In this document: positions 1 to 5,417 of the stretch, piece after piece
How positions within the stretch are numbered: position 1 is the first letter of the stretch
How the letters are laid out: each line of letters begins with the position of its first letter
Assembly (NCBI GenBank): GCA_021815905.1
Contig: JAKAZP010000197.1
Coordinates: 1 to 5,417 of the forward strand
From: Pseudomonadota bacterium
GTDB taxonomy: Bacteria > Pseudomonadota > Gammaproteobacteria > Steroidobacterales > Steroidobacteraceae
DNA: 5,417 nt
Direction: 5' to 3'
Program-made: the position numbers and the translations under genes
The notes under the pieces: generated by a model
What the model saw: only the letters and a program-made list of their open reading frames with translations
Told to the model about the DNA's origin: nothing
Database searches by the model: none

Positions 1-1049
<1,049 letters not shown>

Positions 1050-1086
1050 ACCTTCACTCGCACGGCCTCCCACAGGCGGCTCGTGC
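1050..1086 (-). promoter_or_regulatory. rpsA translation initiation region with a bulged hairpin
   Basis: Read as mRNA, GCACG (1086-1082) can pair with CGTGC (1064-1060), and GCCT (1077-1074) with AGGC (1068-1065). This gives nine pairs, a 4-nt bulge (AGCC) and the loop GTGGG. The best Shine-Dalgarno-like run, GGAGG (1070-1066), is inside the hairpin and 16 nt from the ATG, too far for normal use. A weaker GAAGG (1055-1051) sits only 1 nt before the ATG. So the start lacks a well-placed Shine-Dalgarno site, as known for E. coli rpsA, whose leader folds into hairpins and is repressed by free S1. The pairing is seen in the sequence; control by S1 is inferred. No energy calculation was done. Confidence 0.5.
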
Positions 1087-1185
1087 ACGAAACTGGCGCC
1101 CCGTTGGTTCCCAGGGCCCAGGCAGATACAAACACGGCGCGCGCCTCATGCGCACACCGACCCGAAAAACCTCGAGCGAGACCGT
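1087..1185 (-). other. cmk-rpsA intergenic leader, upstream part
   Basis: This is the rest of the 136-nt gap between the cmk stop and rpsA. It holds a GC palindrome, GGCGCGCGCC at 1136-1145, and a run of five T (mRNA sense, 1169-1165). The imperfect pair CTGG/CCAG at about 1120-1092 could form a second weak hairpin. I see no coding frame with family resemblance and no convincing sigma-70 promoter: the best -10-like stretch, TTGTAT, matches only three of six consensus bases and has no good -35. A promoter for rpsA may instead lie within cmk. Confidence 0.4.
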
Positions 1186-1875
1186 TCATGCCCAGAGCGA
1201 GCGTCCCGCTCCGATCCTGAGCACGCGGTCGACGACCTCCTCGATCGAGACACCGGTCGAGTCGATCACCACCGCGTCGGAGGCGGGAGCGAGCGGCGCC
1301 GCCGCGCGGGTCGAATCCCTTGCGTCCCGCTCGGCTATCTCGCGCGAAAGGGTCGAGAGGCTAACATCAGACCCCTTGTGTTTCAACTGCTTATAGCGCC
1401 TCTCGGCCCGCTCGGCGGGGCTGGCGGTCAGGAATATCTTGAGGCGGGCCTCCGGGAACACCACCGTGCCCATATCGCGGCCGTCCGCGACCAGGCCGGG
1501 AGACCGGGCAAAGGCCCTCTGGCGCCCTAGAAGAGCGCCGCGCACGGCCGGCCACGCCGCCACCCGGGAGGCCCCCTGGCCGGCCCTTTCGGTCCGGATC
1601 GCCGCCGTCACGTCCTCGCCATCCAGGCTCACCCGCTCGCCGCCATCCTCTCCCACCCCGAATCGGACGTCCATCGACGCCGCAAGCTGCGCATGTCCGG
1701 CGATATCCTCGACCCCCAGGCCTCGCCGGGCTCCAGCGAGCGCCACCAGGCGGTAGAGGGCGCCGCTGTCGAGCAGGTGCCAGCCGACGCGCTTGGCCAC
1801 GGCTCGACTGATCGTGCCTTTGCCCGAGCCGCTCGGGCCGTCGATGGTGACGATCGGGGCCTCGAGCGCCGTCAC
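1186..1875 (-). CDS. cmk: Cytidylate kinase (CMP/dCMP kinase)
   Basis: This soluble cytoplasmic enzyme transfers phosphate from ATP to CMP or dCMP in pyrimidine salvage and nucleotide recycling. At 229 residues it has the usual bacterial length. The P-loop GPSGSGKG is at residues 13-20, followed by the family motif DSGALYR (36-42). The nucleotide-binding segment DGRDMGTVVFPEA is at 131-143, the lid region has ERRYKQL (158-164), and AERDARDSTR (181-190) leads into VVIDST (202-207) near the C-terminus. The start is GTG at 1873-1875, which gives the expected short N-terminus MTALEAPIVTIDGP. GTG overlaps the aroA stop as GTGA. There is no purine-rich ribosome site in the preceding 25 nt, so translation is probably coupled to aroA. 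The aroA-cmk-rpsA order is the classic arrangement and supports the call. Confidence 0.97.
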   Translation of the reverse strand: MTALEAPIVTIDGPSGSGKGTISRAVAKRVGWHLLDSGALYRLVALAGARRGLGVEDIAGHAQLAASMDVRFGVGEDGGERVSLDGEDVTAAIRTERAGQGASRVAAWPAVRGALLGRQRAFARSPGLVADGRDMGTVVFPEARLKIFLTASPAERAERRYKQLKHKGSDVSLSTLSREIAERDARDSTRAAAPLAPASDAVVIDSTGVSIEEVVDRVLRIGAGRSLWA

Positions 1876-3308
1876 GGGCCGGATCCGGAGGGGGTGCCGC
1901 TCGCGGTCCCCGGCGGCGGGCCTGGCCCGCTCGCCCCGGCGGCGCGGCTCGCCGCGGGCCGCCGCTCGAGGTCCTGCGGCTCGCGCTCGATCCCGAGTCC
2001 CGCGGAGCGGGCGGTCTCGAGAAACCCCGGAAACGAGGTGGCGACATTGGCCACGTCACGGATCTCGATCGGGCCCCGGGCGGCAAGTCCCGCCATGGCG
2101 AAGGCCATGGCGACCCGGTGATCGCCGTGGCTGTCGACGGCGCCCCCCTCGAGCCCTCTGCCGCCCCGCATCCAGATTCCGTCCTCGAGCAGCTGCGTCT
2201 CGACCCCGAGAGCGGCCAGCCCCTCGGCCATCACCGCGAGCCGGTCGCTTTCCTTCACACGCAGCTCGAGCGCGCCGCGCACCAGAGTCTCCCCTTCGGC
2301 GACCGCTGCCGCGATGAAGAAGATCGGGAACTCGTCGATCGAGAGCGGCACCAGCGCCTCGGGCACGCGGATCCCGTGCAGCCGGCTCTTGTGGACCTCG
2401 ATGTCCGCGACGGGCTCTGCGGCGCCGCCCGGCGGCGAGGCGCTCCGGTGCACGCGGATCTGCGCCCCCATCTCGAGCAGCAACTCGAGCAATCCCGTGC
2501 GCGTGGGGTTCAGCCCGACGTTGCGCAACAGCAGCCCGCGCTCGGCCGCAAGACACCCCGCAACCAGAAAGAAAGCGGCCGACGAGAAATCCGCCGGCAC
2601 CTCGATCGCCGTGCCCCGCAGCCGCTGCCCCCCCTCGACGGCCACCGTCGCCCCCTGGCGCAGCACCTCCACGCCGAAGGCGGTCAGCATGCGCTCGGTG
2701 TGGTCGCGCGAGGGCGCCGGCTCCGTGAGCCGCGTCCGGCCGAAGGCCTTCAGACCCGCGAGCAACACCGCCGACTTGACCTGTGCGCTCGCCACCGGCA
2801 GGGGGTAGTCGATGGCGCGAAGCTCCGGCGTCCCGCGAATCTCGACCGGCGGGCGGCCGTCGCGCGTCGAGATGCGCGCGCCCATGAGGCGCAGCGGAGC
2901 CGCCACGCGCTCCATCGGACGGCGCATCAGCGATTCATCGCCGATCAGGATCGAGTCGAAAGCCTGCGGCGCGAGCAGCCCCATGAAAAGGCGCATCGCC
3001 GTTCCCGCGTTGCCCATGTCGAGCGCCTCGCCGGCGGCGGCCAGGCTGTCACCGCCGCGGCCGTGGACGACCACGTGCTGCGGCGCGGGCCGCTCGATCG
3101 GCACGCCGAGCGTCTCGAGCGCCCGCAGCGTCGCGAGGCAGTCCTCGCCGGCGAGAAAGCCGTTGATCTCGGTATCGCCCTCGGCGATGCCGCCGAGCAT
3201 GAGCGCGCGATGGGAAATCGACTTGTCCCCCGGCACGGTGAGCTCGCCCGCCACCACCCCGCCGGGCTCGACCCGGTAGCGCGCCCGCTCTGCGGCTTCC
3301 TCTCTCAT
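1872..3308 (-). CDS. aroA: 3-phosphoshikimate 1-carboxyvinyltransferase (EPSP synthase), with C-terminal tail
   Basis: EPSP synthase joins phosphoenolpyruvate to shikimate-3-phosphate, the step before chorismate synthase. The 478-residue protein shows PGDKSISHRALML (26-38, substrate-binding Lys29 and Arg34), GNAGTAMRL (99-107), SAQVKSAVLLAG (174-185), RDHTERM (201-207), NPTRTG (267-272), SIDEFP (323-328, Asp325 as probable catalytic acid), KESDR (352-356) and GDHRVAM (395-401). GDK, SAQ-x-K, R-x-H-x-E and N-x-T-R are the motifs quoted for class II enzymes such as CP4. Position 103 is Ala as in class I, but position 101-102 is Ala-Gly where CP4 has Ala-Ala. The normal fold ends near SFPGFLETARSAGLGIE (425-441); residues 442-478 are a Pro/Gly/Ala/Ser-rich tail. 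Starts at ATG 3306-3308, 9 nt after pheA, with only a weak ribosome site. The last codons overlap the cmk start. Confidence 0.97.
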   Translation of the reverse strand: MREEAAERARYRVEPGGVVAGELTVPGDKSISHRALMLGGIAEGDTEINGFLAGEDCLATLRALETLGVPIERPAPQHVVVHGRGGDSLAAAGEALDMGNAGTAMRLFMGLLAPQAFDSILIGDESLMRRPMERVAAPLRLMGARISTRDGRPPVEIRGTPELRAIDYPLPVASAQVKSAVLLAGLKAFGRTRLTEPAPSRDHTERMLTAFGVEVLRQGATVAVEGGQRLRGTAIEVPADFSSAAFFLVAGCLAAERGLLLRNVGLNPTRTGLLELLLEMGAQIRVHRSASPPGGAAEPVADIEVHKSRLHGIRVPEALVPLSIDEFPIFFIAAAVAEGETLVRGALELRVKESDRLAVMAEGLAALGVETQLLEDGIWMRGGRGLEGGAVDSHGDHRVAMAFAMAGLAARGPIEIRDVANVATSFPGFLETARSAGLGIEREPQDLERRPAASRAAGASGPGPPPGTASGTPSGSGP

Positions 3309-3317
3309 GATCCGACT

Positions 3318-4469
3318 CTACAGCACCGCGCGCGGGTAGGAGCCGAGGAGCCGAAAGAGGGAGGAGCGCTGCTTGAGCGCGGCCAGCGCCTTCGCCACGT
3401 GCGGCTCCTGCGCGTGGCCGTCGATGTCGATGAAGAAGACGTAGTCCCACTTGCGCCGGTGCGACGGGCGCGACTCGATGCGCGTCATGCTGACGCGATG
3501 GCGGGCGAGCGGCTCGAGCAGCCGGTGCAGCGCTCCGGGCGCATCGGTGTGGGAAACCGACACGAGCAGCGTCGAGCGATCCCGGCCGCTCGGTGCGAGG
3601 AGCTTGCGGCCGAGCACGAGAAAGCGCGTGGAATTATCGGCGCGGTCCTCGATCTGCGCCGCGAGGATCTTCAGGCCGTAGACTTCCGCGGCGGTCTCAC
3701 CGGCGATCGCCGCCGTGCCGCGCTCGTCGCGCGCGCGCCGCGCGGCCTCGCCGTTGCTCGCGACCGGCACCCGCTCGAGCTCCGGCAGGTGCTCCTGCAG
3801 CCAGCCGCGACACTGCGCGAGCGATTGCGGGTGGGAACAGACCCGCTCGATGCGACCGAGTCCGCTCATGGTGCCCATCAGGTGATGGTGAATGCGCAGC
3901 TCGACTTCGCCGCAGATTCTGAGGGGCGAGCTCATGAAGCGGTCGAGCGTGTGATTGACCGTGCCCTCGGTCGAGTTCTCGATCGGCACCACGCCGAAGT
4001 CCGCCGCCGCCGATTCGACCTCCTGAAACACCTCGTCGATCGAGCCGAGCGGCAGCGCGCGCACCGAGTGTCCGAAGTGCGTGAGGACCGCGGTCTGGCT
4101 GAAGGTGGCCTCGGGGCCGAGGTACGCGACCTTGAGCGGCTCCTGCTGGGCGAGGCAGGCGGACATGATCTCGCGGAACAGCCTCAGGATCTCCTCATCG
4201 CGCAGCGGGCCGCGGTTGCGCGCCTTGGCGCGGCGCAACACCTCGGCCTCGCGCTCGGGCCGATAGAAGTCGACCGTCCTGCCCTCGCGGCTCTTGGAGA
4301 TGCCGACGAGCTGCGCCAGGCGGGCGCGCTCGCAGATCAGGCGCTGGATGCTCTCATCGACCTTGTCGATCCGGCGCCTGACTTCCTCGAGCGCGATGCC
4401 GGGGGTCGCGGCGGGACTCCCCGGGCTCGGGGCGCGCCGGCGATGGCGGGTGGGAAGCTTGCGAGCCAT
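3318..4469 (-). CDS. pheA: Bifunctional chorismate mutase/prephenate dehydratase (P-protein)
   Basis: The enzyme turns chorismate into prephenate and then phenylpyruvate for phenylalanine synthesis. The 383 residues show three domains. An AroQ-type chorismate mutase spans about 26-108 (VRRRIDKVDE, ERARLAQLVGISK, FYRPERE). Prephenate dehydratase spans about 112-290 (AYLGPEATFSQ 115-125, PIENSTEGTVNHTLD 162-176, SHPQSLAQC 212-220, and the catalytic-type STRF at 280-283). A C-terminal ACT domain spans about 299-380, with GAL at 312-314 and ESRP at 332-335, the Phe-binding motifs of feedback-inhibited P-proteins, so inhibition by phenylalanine is expected. The first 24 residues are a basic, Pro-rich extension before the mutase helix. 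ATG at 4467-4469 is the only ATG, GTG or TTG before that helix. It lies 15 nt after the serA stop without a Shine-Dalgarno site. Motifs resemble Pseudomonas PheA. Confidence 0.97.
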   Translation of the reverse strand: MARKLPTRHRRRAPSPGSPAATPGIALEEVRRRIDKVDESIQRLICERARLAQLVGISKSREGRTVDFYRPEREAEVLRRAKARNRGPLRDEEILRLFREIMSACLAQQEPLKVAYLGPEATFSQTAVLTHFGHSVRALPLGSIDEVFQEVESAAADFGVVPIENSTEGTVNHTLDRFMSSPLRICGEVELRIHHHLMGTMSGLGRIERVCSHPQSLAQCRGWLQEHLPELERVPVASNGEAARRARDERGTAAIAGETAAEVYGLKILAAQIEDRADNSTRFLVLGRKLLAPSGRDRSTLLVSVSHTDAPGALHRLLEPLARHRVSMTRIESRPSHRRKWDYVFFIDIDGHAQEPHVAKALAALKQRSSLFRLLGSYPRAVL

Positions 4470-4480
4470 GTGCGCCGGAC

Positions 4481-4496
4481 CGGCTCAGACGAGCCG
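4481..4496 (-). repeat. Perfect 6-bp inverted repeat at the serA-pheA junction
   Basis: CGGCTC, a 4-nt loop, then GAGCCG can fold on the transcript into a six-pair GC-rich hairpin that contains the serA stop codon. No T run follows, so it is not an intrinsic terminator. It ends 11 nt before the pheA ATG and could affect pheA initiation or coupling. In sequence this GC-rich, a 6-bp repeat may also arise by chance. Confidence 0.4.
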
Positions 4497-5417
4497 CGCG
4501 GACAGCACGCCGTCGACGGAGCGGATTCTCGCGAGCAGCTCCGCGCCGACCGGGCCATCGGTGTCGATCAGCGTGAAGGCGTACTCCCCGCGCGAGCGAT
4601 TCAGCAGATCGGCGATGTTGATGCGCGCGCCGGCGAGGCAGGTCGAGACCTGGCCGACGACATTCGGCACGTTGCGATTGGCGATCGCGAGGCGCGTCGT
4701 GCCTGGAACCCGCGGGAGCGCCGCCTCCGGATAATTCACGCTGTTGCGGATGTGCCCGTTCTCGAGAAAGTCCCGCACCTCGTCCGCCGCCATGATGGTG
4801 CAGTTCTCCTCGGCCTCGCGCGTGGAAGCGCCGAGATGCGGCAGCGTGACGATCTTCGGGTGATCCTTGATGAGGTTGCTCGGGAAGTCGCATACGTAGG
4901 ACTGCAGCCGCCCGGCATCGAGCGCCGCGACCACCGCCTGATCGTCCACGATGCCGGGGCGGGAGAAGTTCAGCAGCACCCCGCCCTCGCGCATCAGGCG
5001 CAGCCGCGCCTCGTTCATGAGATGGCGCGTCTGCTCGTTGAGCGGCACGTGGACCGTCACGACGTCCGAGCGCGCGAACAGGTCATCGAGCGAGAGCGCC
5101 TGCTCGATGCTCGAGGAGAGCTGCCAGGCGCGCTGCACGGTGATCTGGGGATCGTAGCCGAGCACGCACATGCCGAGCGCCTCGGCGGAGTTGGCGACCT
5201 CGACCCCGATCGCCCCGAGACCGATCACCCCGAGCGTCCGCCCCGGCAGCTCGAAGCCGGCGAAACGCTTCTTGCCGCGCTCGATCGCCTGCTCGATGGC
5301 GGCATCGTCGCCTCCGAGGGAGCGCGCGAACGTCCAGGCCTGGCAGATGTTGCGGGCCGCGAGCAACAGGCTCGCGAGCACCAGCTCCTTCACCGCGTTG
5401 GCGTTCGCCCCGGGAGC
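4485..5417 (-). CDS. serA: D-3-phosphoglycerate dehydrogenase, C-terminal 310 residues (cut by window edge)
   Basis: SerA oxidises 3-phosphoglycerate with NAD, the first step of serine synthesis. The frame is open to the right edge. The first visible residues, APGANANAVKELVLASLL, are an internal conserved motif of the family, so the true start and roughly 80-100 residues (inferred from family size near 390) lie outside. In visible numbering: Rossmann motif GLGAIG 66-71 with the NAD-ribose Asp89 (YDP); LLNFSRPGIVDD 148-159 with catalytic-type Arg153; PHLGAST 193-199 with catalytic-type His194. A short ACT domain spans about 240-310; its Asn in INIAD matches a serine-binding Asn of E. coli SerA, while the E. 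coli His344 position looks like Asn. The acidic residue expected between Arg and His is not obvious (DFPSNLIKD). Other 2-hydroxyacid dehydrogenases are less likely, given the ACT domain and the ENGHIRNSVNYPE linker. Confidence 0.93.
   Translation of the reverse strand, partial: APGANANAVKELVLASLLLAARNICQAWTFARSLGGDDAAIEQAIERGKKRFAGFELPGRTLGVIGLGAIGVEVANSAEALGMCVLGYDPQITVQRAWQLSSSIEQALSLDDLFARSDVVTVHVPLNEQTRHLMNEARLRLMREGGVLLNFSRPGIVDDQAVVAALDAGRLQSYVCDFPSNLIKDHPKIVTLPHLGASTREAEENCTIMAADEVRDFLENGHIRNSVNYPEAALPRVPGTTRLAIANRNVPNVVGQVSTCLAGARINIADLLNRSRGEYAFTLIDTDGPVGAELLARIRSVDGVLSARLV

Noticed and set aside
1100..1160. Possible sigma-70 promoter for rpsA around TTGTAT
   Set aside because: About three of six matches in each box at 17-nt spacing, no better than chance.
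1160..1182. Possible intrinsic terminator after cmk (CTCG-CT-CGAG then five T)
   Set aside because: The stem is only four pairs and the loop two bases, which cannot form a stable terminator hairpin.
1879..1888. Palindrome CCGGATCCGG at the end of aroA
   Set aside because: It encodes the repeated Ser-Gly tail and has no loop, no T run and no known operator resemblance; chance in GC-rich sequence.
1391..2121. Long open frames on both strands over the aroA-cmk junction
   Set aside because: Low-complexity Arg/Pro/Gly/Ala translations in frames other than the conserved enzymes; expected in GC-rich DNA.
1870..4470. Frequent CTCGAG/CTCGAGC motifs as a possible repeat or uptake signal
   Set aside because: They follow from favoured codons for Leu-Glu pairs and similar on the minus strand; spacing is irregular and tied to codon frame.
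5391..5393. GTG as the start of serA
   Set aside because: The codon is an internal Val in the conserved ANANAVKEL motif and the frame continues unbroken to the window edge.

Overview
This window is a compact block of GC-rich (about two-thirds G+C by eye) bacterial chromosome. All five genes lie on the minus strand, so transcription runs from high to low coordinates: serA (3' part, cut by the right edge) > pheA > aroA > cmk > rpsA (5' part, cut by the left edge). The pheA-aroA-cmk-rpsA order is the conserved serC/pheA/aroA/cmk/rpsA neighbourhood of Gammaproteobacteria. S1 starts [10 protein letters not shown] like the E. coli protein, and PheA carries motifs such as FYRPERE and NSTEGTVNHTLD that recall Pseudomonas PheA. 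I infer a high-GC gammaproteobacterium; the genus cannot be told from this window.

Layout. 4485-5417: D-3-phosphoglycerate dehydrogenase without its N-terminus. 3318-4469: bifunctional chorismate mutase/prephenate dehydratase, 15 nt after serA. 1872-3308: EPSP synthase, 9 nt after pheA, with a low-complexity C-terminal tail. 1186-1875: cytidylate kinase, starting at GTG and overlapping the aroA stop by 4 nt (GTGA). 1050-1185: the only real intergenic gap (136 nt), which is the rpsA leader and has a bulged hairpin next to the start codon. 1-1049: first 349 residues of ribosomal protein S1.

How the genes fit together. SerA commits 3-phosphoglycerate to serine synthesis. AroA makes EPSP, the last intermediate before chorismate, and PheA takes chorismate to phenylpyruvate. 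SerA and PheA both carry ACT domains that suggest end-product control. Cmk phosphorylates CMP/dCMP, and S1 loads mRNA on the ribosome. The tight spacing, the overlap and the lack of clear Shine-Dalgarno sites at pheA, aroA and cmk suggest one translationally coupled operon. rpsA has a separate leader suited to its own control.

I see no mobile element, CRISPR array, tRNA, rRNA, or undescribed system. It is an ordinary housekeeping region. The points worth a second look are small: the rpsA leader fold, the AroA tail, a class II-type EPSP synthase with Gly at the glyphosate-discriminating position, a possibly missing catalytic Glu in SerA, and serA sitting directly before pheA with no hisC or tyrA before aroA.
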